NCBI GenBank assembly: GCA_002410505.1
Contig: DHSO01000011.1
Location: forward strand, 29,794 to 82,894
Direction of reading: 5' to 3'
DNA: 53,101 nucleotides
Origin: Cloacimonetes bacterium UBA5284
GTDB taxonomy: Bacteria > Cloacimonadota > Cloacimonadia > Cloacimonadales > Cloacimonadaceae
Shown: positions 29,507 through 37,989 of the stretch, in pieces
How positions within the stretch are numbered: position 1 is the first letter of the stretch
Layout: each line of letters begins with the position of its first letter
Notes under the pieces: model-generated
The model's database searches: none
The model's input: the letters and a program-made list of their open reading frames with translations, nothing else
What the model was told of the DNA's origin: nothing
Program-made: the position numbers and the translations under genes

Positions 29507-29974
29507 TTATTCAATATGATATTGTCGGCCGTTTATTATCATCATCGCCCGGTAGATTTGCTCGATCAAAATCAAGCGCGAAATGCGATGAGTGAAAGTG
29601 AGACGTGACAAACTAAGACAAGCATCAGCAGAGGCTTTTAGCTCATCGCTGCTGCCATATACTCCACCAATTACAAAAACTATTCTTTTCCCAATTGATA
29701 TATTAGTCAGATATCTGGAAAATTCAAGCGAAGATTTTGTCTCGCCTTTCTCATCCAGCAATACCACATAATCCTCGGCTTCAATTCTGGATAATACTGC
29801 TTGACCTTCTTTCTTGATCACCAGGTCTGCATTGCCGGCGTGCTTGATACTTACATCGGACAATTGCACTATATCCAGCTTGCAGTAGGGCTTCAATCTC
29901 TTTGTATATTCGAAAATTGCTTCTTTCAACCAGCTGTCTTTGTCTTTACCCAGCTGAATGATTCTAATCCTCAT
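29507..29974 (-). CDS. rlmH: 23S rRNA (pseudouridine1915-N3)-methyltransferase
   Basis: SPOUT-class methyltransferase of 155 residues acting on helix 69 of 23S rRNA. It has VVLLDEKGETKSS, the SAM-binding knot FVIGGVYGSSDEL, and the C-terminal LSRLTFTHRISRLILIEQIY with NGRQYH. It ends YHIE where many members end in YHH or similar. It starts 1 nt after ptb ends and is followed by the OadG-like gene after 15 nt. Confidence 0.95.
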   Translation of the reverse strand: MRIRIIQLGKDKDSWLKEAIFEYTKRLKPYCKLDIVQLSDVSIKHAGNADLVIKKEGQAVLSRIEAEDYVVLLDEKGETKSSLEFSRYLTNISIGKRIVFVIGGVYGSSDELKASADACLSLSRLTFTHRISRLILIEQIYRAMMIINGRQYHIE

Positions 29975-29975
29975 T

Positions 29976-30875
29976 TTAGATCATGGAAGCCAGAGCCAGA
30001 GCCATGCAGAGCATTTTTGTCTCGCCATCATCTGCTCTGGAAGGGATCAGGATTGGGGCTTTGGTGCCCATCACCACGTGCGCTACACGGTATTTGCAAT
30101 AATAGGTAAGCATCTTCCCGTAAATGTTTCCCGCTTCGATATTTGGTACTATCATGATGTCGGCATGTCCGCCCACTGGGCTATCGATGCCCTTCATTTG
30201 TGCGGCTTTGATGTCTACGGCATTATCAAAGGCCATGGGGCCTTCGATGATACATCCGGGTATTTGTTTGCGTTCATTCATTTTGGCGATCAGAGCCGCA
30301 TCCATGGTGGCGGGCATCTTGGGATTCACTACTTCTACTGCGGACAGGACCGCTACTTTGGGGTTGGGATTGCCTAGATAGTGCGCTACCTGTACGGCAT
30401 TCTTGATGATGGCGATCTTCTCTGTAAGCTCCGGCAAGAGGTTGATTCCACCATCACTCATCAGCTTGATGCCATCCGGATGCTCATAGGCCAAAACATC
30501 GGAGATCACATCGCTGGTACGCAGCCCTTTCTCCTTATCCAATACGGCACGGAGCAACATTGATGTGTCTGTCTTGCCTTTCAGGATTATATCGCCTTTG
30601 TTCTCTTGCACCAAGGCCACGGAGCTTTTGGCAGCCTGTACGAGATCAGTTCCGGTATCTATTATTTCAAAGCTCTTCAAGTGCTCCGGAGCCATGCGCT
30701 GCAGCAGTTCCCGGATTGCTTTTGCGTCTCCTACAAGGATGCTCTCTGCCAGGGATTCCTGTTTGGCCAGGATAGCTGCGTCCAACACGCTTTCGGTTTG
30801 CGCAGCGGCGATCACAACTGTGCCGCGGCGGGCTTCTTTTACTTTTTGCAGTAGTTCGTTAAAGTCTTTAATCAT
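29976..30875 (-). CDS. Phosphate butyryltransferase-type enzyme
   Basis: Phosphotransacylase of 299 residues of the Ptb/Pta family, transferring an acyl group between CoA and phosphate. It contains ILVGDAKAI, LKGKTDTSMLLRAVLD, LMSDGGINLLP, VAVLSAVEVVNPKMPAT and EGPMAFDNAV, all typical of Ptb. In fermenters this is followed by an acyl kinase to yield ATP; no kinase is nearby. Substrate (butyryl, branched-chain acyl or acetyl) cannot be settled from sequence. It lies 17 nt after the sigma factor gene. Confidence 0.87.
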   Translation of the reverse strand: MIKDFNELLQKVKEARRGTVVIAAAQTESVLDAAILAKQESLAESILVGDAKAIRELLQRMAPEHLKSFEIIDTGTDLVQAAKSSVALVQENKGDIILKGKTDTSMLLRAVLDKEKGLRTSDVISDVLAYEHPDGIKLMSDGGINLLPELTEKIAIIKNAVQVAHYLGNPNPKVAVLSAVEVVNPKMPATMDAALIAKMNERKQIPGCIIEGPMAFDNAVDIKAAQMKGIDSPVGGHADIMIVPNIEAGNIYGKMLTYYCKYRVAHVVMGTKAPILIPSRADDGETKMLCMALALASMI

Positions 30876-30892
30876 AAAGAAAGCTCCTTTTG

Positions 30893-31780
30893 CTAATAAT
30901 CGTAGCGTTCTATGAATTCATCCACAAAAGCATCTTCTTCCGGTTTCAGTTCCACCAGAATCTTCTTTAAGGCTTCTTTCTGAATTTGGCGCACGCGCTC
31001 TCTGGAAAGCCCCATTACTTCCGCTATTTGGGCAAAGTTCTTAGTCTCGTGTTTGTCGTTCAGACCAAAATAGGTTCGAATGATCTCCGCTTCACGGTTC
31101 TCCAGTTTATCGATGGCATTGTGGATGCGCGAGGTAAGACGGTCTTGTTGGTACAATTGCTGGGGGTCCAGTGTGTCCCGGTCTTCCAGCATATCTCGGG
31201 TAGAGTAGTCCTGAAAGTCCTTAGTTTGCAAGATGTCGTCATAAGAAGAGGTATCCGGCATCTGCTCTTTTAGCAAATCTACGGATTTCTCGGTTATATT
31301 CAAACGATCGGCAATTTCCTCAGTACTGGCTGTTTTGCCGGTTTCCACAAACAAGCGTTCCTGTGTGGCTTTAATACGATGTGCTGTGCTGGATTTTCCC
31401 AAGGGTACCCTGATTAAAGAAGACTTTTCAGAAACCGCCAGCATTATTCGTTGTTTAATCCACCAAATGGCGTAAGAGATCAGCTTGATGTCTTTGTCCG
31501 GATCGAACTTCTCAATGGCTTTGATCAGGCCGATATTGCCTTCACTGATCAATTCCGACAGAGATAAACCTCGATTCTGATAGCGAGCAGCGATTTTTAC
31601 CACAAACTTAAGATTCGCTTGAATGAGACGATTCATGGCGTCCGGATCTCCATTGCGCGCCTTCTTCCCCAATTCATGCTCTTCTTCACGGCTTAAGGGC
31701 GAAAACTTGGAAATATCATTCAAATAGCTTTGCAGAGCTTTGTCTGCAAACACGCTTTCCCTTTTCATTCCTCTCGGCAT
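30893..31780 (-). CDS. RNA polymerase sigma factor, sigma-70 family (short primary-type)
   Basis: The 295-residue protein has regions 1.2, 2, 3 and 4 but no region 1.1. Region 1.2/2.1 has LQSYLNDISKFSPLSREEEH; region 2 has NRLIQANLKFVVKIAARYQN, LISEGNIGLIKAIEKFD and LISYAIWWIKQRIMLAV, whose ISYA-WWI-Q form resembles Bacteroidetes SigA. Region 4.2 has GLSRERVRQIQKEALKKI. It could be the housekeeping factor or a RpoS-like secondary one. The ATG at 31780 has AAAGGG nine bases upstream, inside the end of the LysM gene. An ATG four codons later is a weaker alternative. Confidence 0.9.
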   Translation of the reverse strand: MPRGMKRESVFADKALQSYLNDISKFSPLSREEEHELGKKARNGDPDAMNRLIQANLKFVVKIAARYQNRGLSLSELISEGNIGLIKAIEKFDPDKDIKLISYAIWWIKQRIMLAVSEKSSLIRVPLGKSSTAHRIKATQERLFVETGKTASTEEIADRLNITEKSVDLLKEQMPDTSSYDDILQTKDFQDYSTRDMLEDRDTLDPQQLYQQDRLTSRIHNAIDKLENREAEIIRTYFGLNDKHETKNFAQIAEVMGLSRERVRQIQKEALKKILVELKPEEDAFVDEFIERYDY

Positions 31781-31786
31781 GCTCAG

Positions 31787-33019
31787 TTACCCTTTATCCA
31801 GAGGCAATACTTTACGGGGATTGATTGCCTTGCCTTTGATGCGATATTCAAAGTGCAGATGGGATCCAGTGGCGTTTCCGGTGGAGCCTACCATGGCAAT
31901 CTGTTGACCCTTTTGAACGGTGTCGCCCACTGCCACGAGGTTCTTTTCGTTGTGAGCATATACGGTCATCACAAAATCAGGATGTTCCAATACGACCACG
32001 TTTCCATAGGCTCCCTGTACTCCGGAATAGACCACTGTTCCATCCAATACCGCGAAGATTGGTGTACCACTTTTTGCTCCCAGATCTATTCCTTTGTGGG
32101 GTCTGCCGTTGCGCAAACCGTATTCCGAAAGAATCTTCCCTTCCACCGGCATCACCAGGTCTTCACGAATCTTATCCTTGTTTATGATATCGGCTTCTGT
32201 GATGGATGTCCCGGGGAGAGTGCTGCTTGCGGCACGGGGATTACCGGCCAGGTATATCTTCTGACCTACCCGGATATCGTTCGAGAGCAGGGTGTTGATC
32301 CGTTTGATCTCGTCCACCGTCATATTGTTTTCCCGGGCGATCTTAAACAAAGTGTCTTTGGGTTGCACTATATACACTTTCTCAATAATTTCAGTATCGC
32401 CGGTTGGGGTCGGAGCTACGGGAATCTGGGGTTTAATTTCGTTCACCGTCGGATCTGCTTCATTATCAATCGAGCGCTCGCCAGCTTTGTAGGGATCCTT
32501 GATGATGACACGTTGTCCCGGGTATATGGATACTTCGGAGCTTTCAAAGCCGTTCCATTTCAGGATATTCTGAAAGCTGATCTCATGATTTTTGGCAATT
32601 CGAAAGAGATTGTCTCCTCTTTGAACTTTATAAAAGTAATCTGACGGGAGTGATGAACGTTGAAAAGCGGGGGCAGGCTCGGGCGGGGATTCCGGCTCCA
32701 AAGTGGGCTCTGCTGCAGGTGTGGGACTTGTCTGGCTGCTTTGAGGCGCTTCAGTTACCAATGCTTCCGGTGCCGGGGTGGCAGGATCCTCGCTTGGTTC
32801 CGCGATTCGCACTTTCAGTACTTGCCCTATCGCAAGATTTGTAGATTGCAACTGGTTTAAGTCCTGAATTTCCCGCACGGTCATGCCGTACTTTCTACCA
32901 ATGCCGTAGAGAGTATCGCCGCGTTTTACAATATGGTTCTGCTCTTGTGCGAGGGCTATTGCCGGAATGAACAGCAAAAGCAACACAAGGCAGCATAGTC
33001 TATCTAATTTCAAAATCAT
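31787..33019 (-). CDS. LysM-containing M23 (lysostaphin-type) peptidase
   Basis: Periplasmic cell-wall hydrolase or activator of 410 residues. A signal peptide (1-24, ending IALA-Q) is followed by three LysM domains near 28-72, 128-175 and 215-260 (HIVKRGDTLYGIGRKYG, YKVQRGDNLFRIAKNHE, YIVQPKDTLFKIARENN). A Pro/Glu-rich linker separates the first two. The C-terminal M23 domain has the zinc residues His308 and Asp312 (HKGID) and HLHFE with His389. Active-site residues are intact, so it may be an endopeptidase, unlike degenerate EnvC/NlpD. Its first 20 nt overlap acyP. Confidence 0.94.
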   Translation of the reverse strand: MILKLDRLCCLVLLLLFIPAIALAQEQNHIVKRGDTLYGIGRKYGMTVREIQDLNQLQSTNLAIGQVLKVRIAEPSEDPATPAPEALVTEAPQSSQTSPTPAAEPTLEPESPPEPAPAFQRSSLPSDYFYKVQRGDNLFRIAKNHEISFQNILKWNGFESSEVSIYPGQRVIIKDPYKAGERSIDNEADPTVNEIKPQIPVAPTPTGDTEIIEKVYIVQPKDTLFKIARENNMTVDEIKRINTLLSNDIRVGQKIYLAGNPRAASSTLPGTSITEADIINKDKIREDLVMPVEGKILSEYGLRNGRPHKGIDLGAKSGTPIFAVLDGTVVYSGVQGAYGNVVVLEHPDFVMTVYAHNEKNLVAVGDTVQKGQQIAMVGSTGNATGSHLHFEYRIKGKAINPRKVLPLDKG

Positions 33020-33269
33020 GATACCTGTTTTCGGAGTTCATTTTTTCTGTCGTGATCTGCTCTACCCAGGAAAATCCATTCCCCCTGCGCAGCAAATCGC
33101 AAAAGCCGTCAATCAGAAACTCATCCGCTTCAGCTACAATATAAACGCTACGGTCGGATAGATTGCGGACATAGCCCGTAATCCCAAGCCGCAGAGCACT
33201 TTCCTTCGCATGATAGCGAAAGCCGACTCCTTGTACCCGGCCTCGAACGTGTATCTCGTAAATGGGCAT
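33000..33269 (-). CDS. acyP: Acylphosphatase
   Basis: The 89-residue protein has the family signature GRVQGVGFRYHA with catalytic Arg18, and the catalytic Asn36 in GYVRNLSD. Hydrolyses acyl phosphates such as acetyl phosphate. It starts the run that continues to 22648, downstream of a good TTGACA/TACAAA promoter candidate, and overlaps the LysM peptidase gene by 20 nt. Confidence 0.95.
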   Translation of the reverse strand: MPIYEIHVRGRVQGVGFRYHAKESALRLGITGYVRNLSDRSVYIVAEADEFLIDGFCDLLRRGNGFSWVEQITTEKMNSENRYHDFEIR

Positions 33270-33295
33270 AACTACTCACTTTCAGCTTTCGGTTC

Positions 33296-33324
33296 TTTGT
33301 ATTTCAGGCTGTGATATTTGTCAA
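33296..33324 (-). promoter_or_regulatory. Candidate promoter for the acyP-to-22648 run
   Basis: On the minus strand TTGACA (33324-33319) is followed after exactly 17 nt by TACAAA (33301-33296). The acyP ATG lies 27 nt further on. This is the best -35/-10 pair in the window. Confidence 0.55.
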
Positions 33325-33527
33325 GGATTCCTTTCAGCATAATACTCTGTTATCATTTCCGGGTAAAAATTGCTGTTAATACCCAAATCCGGGGACCGGC
33401 GCCCAAGGTGTATTTAAAGGAATAGCAGACAGCAGCCCAAAGCAGAGTATGATTGTAATTTTTCAGGATGCCAATCCGGCTTGAGGATTTCATCCTCCAA
33501 TGTCTGTGCTTGGGGTTATTCTTGCGC

Positions 33528-34553
33528 TTATGCAAACTCAGCTTTCAGCTCGCGCAACATCAAATCCCGCATGGCCAGCTGAGGGTCTTTGTCTTCGTAT
33601 AGTATGTGATATACCTGCGCTACGATCGGCATCTCGATACCCAGCTTTTGTGCCAGCTGATGAACACTGCGTGTGCTGGCCACGCCCTCGGCTATCATCT
33701 GCATCGATGCCTGTACCTCTGCCAGGGATTTCCCTTTGCCGATCTCAAAGCCCACAAAGCGATTGCGGCTATTGGGACTGATGGCGGTAGTAATGAGGTC
33801 TCCAATGCCGGAGAGCCCCAAAAATGTCTCGGCCTGAGCGTTCATCTTTTGGCCAAAACGGCTTATTTCTACGATCCCTCGAGTTAGAAGCGCCCCCATG
33901 GTATTGTCTCCAAAGCCCAATCCGCTCACTATTCCGGCGGCTATAGCAATGATGTTTTTTACCGCTCCACCGATCTCTACCCCTATGATGTCTGTGCTTC
34001 TATAGGTCCTGAAATAATGGTTTGAAAACACTTCTTGCAATTTGATCAAGAGCTCTTCATCCTTGCCGGCGATCACAACAGTCGTGGGCACTTCACGCGC
34101 CACTTCTTCGGCATGACTGGGCCCGGAAAGCGCGCAAATCTTATCGTGCGCTGCATCAGGTAGCTCGTCGTAGAGAATCTGATCGATGGTCTTCAGGCTT
34201 TGTTCTTCGATGCCCTTGGCCACATTCACAATGGCTTGCAGAGCCGGTCTTAGCCAGATCTCTGCGGCGATATCCCGGGGAATTGAGCGCAGAGTTTTGC
34301 GGATAAATTGTGAGGGAGTAGCTAAAAGTACTATATCGCTATTGAACTGGGCGATGTCGGCAAAGGAATCACTGAACGCGATACTTTCCGGCAAGATTAT
34401 TCCCTTCAGTAAGGCGGGATTGGTATGACTCTCTTTGAGTGAGGTCAGAAATGCGGGATTATACTCCCACACCAAAAGCTCGTGCCCATTTTCTGCCAGC
34501 AACTTGGATAGAGCCAGACCCCAACCACCACCGCCGATTATGGATATTCTCAT
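33528..34553 (-). CDS. gpsA: Glycerol-3-phosphate dehydrogenase [NAD(P)+]
   Basis: Makes sn-glycerol 3-phosphate from dihydroxyacetone phosphate for phospholipid synthesis. The 341-residue protein has an N-terminal Rossmann fold (ISIIGGGGWGLALSKLLAEN), LLATPSQF, LSGPSHAEEVARE, VEIGGAVKNIIAIAAG with the catalytic Lys, and the substrate-binding TRGIVEISRFG, GLSGIGDLITT and SRNRFVG. It overlaps the acidic protein gene by 4 nt and ends the pgs run. The 258 bases between its end and acyP (33270-33527) hold the acyP promoter and no convincing gene. Confidence 0.95.
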   Translation of the reverse strand: MRISIIGGGGWGLALSKLLAENGHELLVWEYNPAFLTSLKESHTNPALLKGIILPESIAFSDSFADIAQFNSDIVLLATPSQFIRKTLRSIPRDIAAEIWLRPALQAIVNVAKGIEEQSLKTIDQILYDELPDAAHDKICALSGPSHAEEVAREVPTTVVIAGKDEELLIKLQEVFSNHYFRTYRSTDIIGVEIGGAVKNIIAIAAGIVSGLGFGDNTMGALLTRGIVEISRFGQKMNAQAETFLGLSGIGDLITTAISPNSRNRFVGFEIGKGKSLAEVQASMQMIAEGVASTRSVHQLAQKLGIEMPIVAQVYHILYEDKDPQLAMRDLMLRELKAEFA

Positions 34554-34864
34554 TTTCTGATCAGGTCGCAGAATACACCCAGATCCTCATCGTCATCATC
34601 GTCGTCAAAATCTTCTTCTTCCTGGTCATCGGCTACCCAATCCGGGCAAAACAGGAGGTCTTCTTCATAATCCCAACCGTCGACATTGGCAAAACCGTAT
34701 TTCTGCAAGGTCTCTTCTTCCCAAAAGGAATAGTGACACACTCCGTCGGAATTGGCCCACACCAGTACAGGGTTCTTAAAGTAGCGTAGTTCTATTTTAT
34801 GATTTTCCACCAGATCCAAGAATTCCTTGATCTTTTTGCGGTCGTTTTCTTGGCGAAACTCCAT
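34550..34864 (-). CDS. Hypothetical acidic protein with poly-Asp tail
   Basis: The 104-residue protein is probably cytoplasmic. The N-terminal half is basic to neutral (EFRQENDRKKIKEFLDLVEN); the C-terminal half has aromatic residues (VCHYSFWEEETLQKYGF) and then an acidic run EEEDFDDDDDDED. ATG 34864 has GAGG six bases upstream; a TTG at 34882 overlapping the previous stop is a weaker alternative. The gene sits between an outer-membrane barrel gene and gpsA. No family is recognised. Confidence 0.65.
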   Translation of the reverse strand: MEFRQENDRKKIKEFLDLVENHKIELRYFKNPVLVWANSDGVCHYSFWEEETLQKYGFANVDGWDYEEDLLFCPDWVADDQEEEDFDDDDDDEDLGVFCDLIRK

Positions 34865-34878
34865 GATATACCTCGCAA

Positions 34879-35919
34879 TCAAAATTTATAACTTACCGAG
34901 GCAGAGAGGCGGTTTTCGCTGAATTCTTTCAGCCTCAGCACACTCTCATTCGGAGATTCTACATTCCTGAATATGTGCAAGTAGTCAAGGGATAATTTCC
35001 AATCTGGATGCAGTTTCAGGCCTAAGCCAGCTTTGGTGTTGTAGATACAATATTCTCTACCGCCATACCACTGGCTGTCTCCCTGATAAAACCTGTCTTC
35101 ACGACTCAGTTCCAGATAGGGTTGCCAGCTTTGGTTTTTGGTGCTCTCACCGCTGAATGGCATGGCTTTCATGCGCAATACTCCACGATAGACATTGCTT
35201 TCGTAGCTGCCATCATCATCGTTCAATTCATCATAACGGGTATTATCGTAGCTCCGGTAGGCATAAGAACCTTGCAAGGAAAAGGCTGGGAAGTGGTATC
35301 TGGCGCCGATCTCGCTTGTAAAGCGGTTACCATCTGCCTCGCTGAAGTATTTATTGTAATACAAGTCTTCATAGCGAATGTTTCCAAAGGCCGTGAAATG
35401 CTTGATGGGACGCACAATGAGGTCTCCACGATACAAATTGCGTGAATATGTATATTCTTCCTGGTTTCCGGTGCCGTCGCTATCCGTATAATGGCGGTAA
35501 TATATATGGGGATAATAGCCGTACAAAGCACTCACACTCCAGTAGTATCTGTCGATCCTGATTCTCGCGATGCTGTCTGTACGGTACTTTTCCTTGTTAC
35601 TAATGTTTTGATTGATGGTGCCTGTTACCGACGGTGTAAATGTCCACCAACGATAGGGGATAGGATACGCTAGATCAACTTTCGCGTATAGATTCAGGTC
35701 GTCTGTAGTCTCTGCCCAATCCATGGCGGAACTGCCGTTTTCCCATCTGGATAGATCTGAATCTGACATTTGAAATGTGTTGTCAGAATATCCCGCACCC
35801 AGGCTTAGTTCTCCCTCCAGCTGGGCGTAGGCACGGCCTAGGGTCAAAAGTACTAAACACAAGCACAAGATGATGGGACGAAAGTTCTTTTTACGAGTAA
35901 GACTGCGAGGATTTCTCAC
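34879..35919 (-). CDS. Outer-membrane beta-barrel protein in the pgs run
   Basis: From GTG 35919 (GAGGAG six bases upstream) the 346-residue protein has a classical signal peptide: basic start RNPRSLTRKKNFR, hydrophobic core IILCLCLVLLTLG, cleavage after AYA. The frame also opens at ATG 36015, which would place 32 hydrophilic residues before this signal; I judge GTG more likely. The mature part is dense in Tyr, Trp and alternating strands (LSLGAGYSDNTFQ, RIRIDRYYWSVSALYGYYP, SLQGSYAYRSYDNTRYDEL) and ends SVSYKF with the C-terminal Phe of outer-membrane barrels. Location downstream of pgsBCW suggests a role in polymer passage or anchoring, which is inference. Confidence 0.75.
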   Translation of the reverse strand: MRNPRSLTRKKNFRPIILCLCLVLLTLGRAYAQLEGELSLGAGYSDNTFQMSDSDLSRWENGSSAMDWAETTDDLNLYAKVDLAYPIPYRWWTFTPSVTGTINQNISNKEKYRTDSIARIRIDRYYWSVSALYGYYPHIYYRHYTDSDGTGNQEEYTYSRNLYRGDLIVRPIKHFTAFGNIRYEDLYYNKYFSEADGNRFTSEIGARYHFPAFSLQGSYAYRSYDNTRYDELNDDDGSYESNVYRGVLRMKAMPFSGESTKNQSWQPYLELSREDRFYQGDSQWYGGREYCIYNTKAGLGLKLHPDWKLSLDYLHIFRNVESPNESVLRLKEFSENRLSASVSYKF

Positions 35920-36023
35920 TTTCTTCTCCTCAGGATACTTCAAATCCTTCTGCTGATCCGGGTAGATCTCGCGTTGTGATTTGGTTTCGTTGCTGATTTC
36001 TTCTACAATGATCATGAATATAC

Positions 36024-36845
36024 CTATTTTTTCAACAGAATGGGGCGAGCCATAAACATATGCTCGGATTCTGCTCTCAGTTCATACTCAGTGCTGCCCG
36101 GGTTTTTGGGCAAATCAAGTTTTTTTCCGATTGTGAGATAGCGAACACCTTGAGCTGTGTATTTCGTGGTTCGGGAGAGTCCGAATTCAAAATCTTCCAC
36201 TTTTTCGCCATCGCACCACAGGCTGAACTTGGGCAATGAGCGGTCCGTGAGCCGGGCACGCACATAGATTATTCCGTCCCGGGCGTTGTTGTGTGTGAAA
36301 CGGAAGGCTTGAGAACTGTTGAATGTATAGTACTCGCTGGTGCTGGAATTGTGAGAGATATCAATCATGCCGGCATGGGCATGAATCACCCGGTTGGGAA
36401 TGCGGAGCGGCTTTGCTTTTGGCACTATCTTTGCCATCTCGTAGGCGCGCATGTAGATACTGCGTTGATAGCATAGCAGTTCTATCTTTTCGCTACCCTC
36501 AGGAATGTCAAATTCGATATCTTCAAAGATGTAATAACCGTTTGCCCGTTCTTTCAAGCTCAGGTCAAAGGGAATACGGACTTTGCCCACGAGGATAAAA
36601 ATCTGGGGTTTACGTAATTTTTCGATGCTAAAACTGCGGATTTGGATGCGCTCGACACCATCCGTCTTCAATGTCATGCTTCTCTCGGGCAGACTGCGAT
36701 AAAACCAATGGTTCGAGTCTTCAAAACGCCGTATTCTGCGGCTGCCGGGATTCTCAAAATCCATGATTCGGGTGCGGTAGTTTTGTCCAAAGGCAGATAG
36801 CGCCATCAGGCAAAAGAGTATCAGGAAGCTGGTTTTCTTTGTCAT
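36024..36845 (-). CDS. Secreted hypothetical protein in the pgs run
   Basis: The 273-residue protein has a signal peptide (about 1-20, ending SAFG-Q). The mature part is rich in Arg and beta-strand patterns (MTLKTDGVERIQIRSFSIEK, FILVGKVRIPFDLSLKERAN, GIIYVRARLTDRSLPKFSLW), without membrane segments. It may be periplasmic or surface-associated. AGGAGA lies 11 bases before the ATG; pgsW ends 15 nt upstream. No family is recognised; the genomic setting suggests an accessory to polymer handling. Confidence 0.68.
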   Translation of the reverse strand: MTKKTSFLILFCLMALSAFGQNYRTRIMDFENPGSRRIRRFEDSNHWFYRSLPERSMTLKTDGVERIQIRSFSIEKLRKPQIFILVGKVRIPFDLSLKERANGYYIFEDIEFDIPEGSEKIELLCYQRSIYMRAYEMAKIVPKAKPLRIPNRVIHAHAGMIDISHNSSTSEYYTFNSSQAFRFTHNNARDGIIYVRARLTDRSLPKFSLWCDGEKVEDFEFGLSRTTKYTAQGVRYLTIGKKLDLPKNPGSTEYELRAESEHMFMARPILLKK

Positions 36846-36860
36846 TTATTAAAAAGTCTC

Positions 36861-37988
36861 CTATAATTCGTCGTCGGGATCCACGATATTTGCCATGAAG
36901 TGTCTATCGTGACGGTCAAAGATGATAACCAATATGATGGCCAGAATCAAGACAGCAAGACAGATTGAAGCGATGGTTACATTCAGGATGGTAGAGCTGA
37001 ATACGGAGCCTTCTCCGGGCACGGGTTTGCTTTCCAGGGACAAATTCAGATTGTACTTGTCTGCCCAGCGCAGGATGCGACGGAGATGAAGCACCGGCAC
37101 GTTTTGCTTTGCCATCTTCATCATTACGCCCTCTTTTTCAAAATTGCGTTCGGCCAATTTGGTGTTATAACCTTCGGGGATCAAGCGGGCGTTGGGTCCA
37201 CTGCCTACATTGGCAAGCCCTGCGCCCACATTCACAAAGAGGCGATAACGCTTGGAATCTCCCAAAAGCTCTTCATAGGCTTTCATATGCAGATCCACGT
37301 TGTCTTCCAGGCTGCTGCCCAAAAGTAAGGGCACTCCGTTTCTGCTCATGGCTTCTCGCAAAGATTGGATACCAAAGTCCGAGAGGCCGATGCCGCGGTC
37401 TTCACTGCCACCGATGGAAGCATATTTGCTGCCAAATTTCAGCAGTCCCTGCTCTTTCAGAATACTTTCCATATCCAGCCAGGTCAGATCTTCGCGGTTC
37501 GCGCCATAAGAAGCGGAAGACAGCGATACTATGATCTGTGGATCAAGCTCCAGAGTGCTAATGGCGGCGTATAATGCCAGATTCACCGCAGGATTACTAC
37601 CGGTGATGCCCACGGCTATTTTGTCCCCTTTCCTGGCATGGGATAGCTCTTCCACAAAGATGGCGGCAATATTGGGATTGATTGCCGCTTGCTTTTCGGA
37701 TAGCAAACCACGGTCTGTAGTGATGGAAGAAAGACGTTGCCCGATGATACCGGTTTGGAAGGGGTCGTTGATGGGATCGATCTCGATACCGCGAGCCAAT
37801 ATCTCTGCTTCCAGAGTATCCAGGTAGTCTTGCATCAGGTTCACTGCTGCCAGCTTTTCTTCATAGTTATCGGTGCGTATCTCCACATAATTGCTGCTGG
37901 CTATCAGGTACAAAACTATGGATAATACAAAGAGGATAATCAGAGACCACCCCGATTTCAGACTGGGACGATACATTCTGCGATACAT
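36861..37988 (-). CDS. pgsW: Poly-gamma-glutamate system protein PgsW-like
   Basis: The 375-residue protein matches the poly-gamma-glutamate system (PgsW-type) pattern: an N-terminal membrane helix (SGWSLIILFVLSIVLYLIAS), a large extracytoplasmic domain with IAVGITGSNPAVNLALYAAI, SLSSASYGANREDLTW, GIGLSDFG and LFVNVGAGLANVGSGPNARL, and a C-terminal helix (ILNVTIASICLAVLILAIIL). ATG 37988 has GGGAGGT upstream and lies 1 nt after the pgsC stop; a TTG at 38006 would overlap pgsC. Function in the family is not established; it accompanies PgsB and PgsC in Gram-negative gene sets. Confidence 0.82.
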   Translation of the reverse strand: MYRRMYRPSLKSGWSLIILFVLSIVLYLIASSNYVEIRTDNYEEKLAAVNLMQDYLDTLEAEILARGIEIDPINDPFQTGIIGQRLSSITTDRGLLSEKQAAINPNIAAIFVEELSHARKGDKIAVGITGSNPAVNLALYAAISTLELDPQIIVSLSSASYGANREDLTWLDMESILKEQGLLKFGSKYASIGGSEDRGIGLSDFGIQSLREAMSRNGVPLLLGSSLEDNVDLHMKAYEELLGDSKRYRLFVNVGAGLANVGSGPNARLIPEGYNTKLAERNFEKEGVMMKMAKQNVPVLHLRRILRWADKYNLNLSLESKPVPGEGSVFSSTILNVTIASICLAVLILAIILVIIFDRHDRHFMANIVDPDDEL

Positions 37989-37989
37989 C

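Noticed and set aside
31730..32644. 304-codon plus-strand open frame opposite the sigma and LysM genes
   Set aside because: Antisense shadow of two clear genes; Cys/His-rich translation is unlike a real protein.
33353..33535. 60-codon minus frame after gpsA
   Set aside because: Starts with TTG inside gpsA, has no good ribosome-binding site and no recognisable product; an internal ATG at 33493 is no better.
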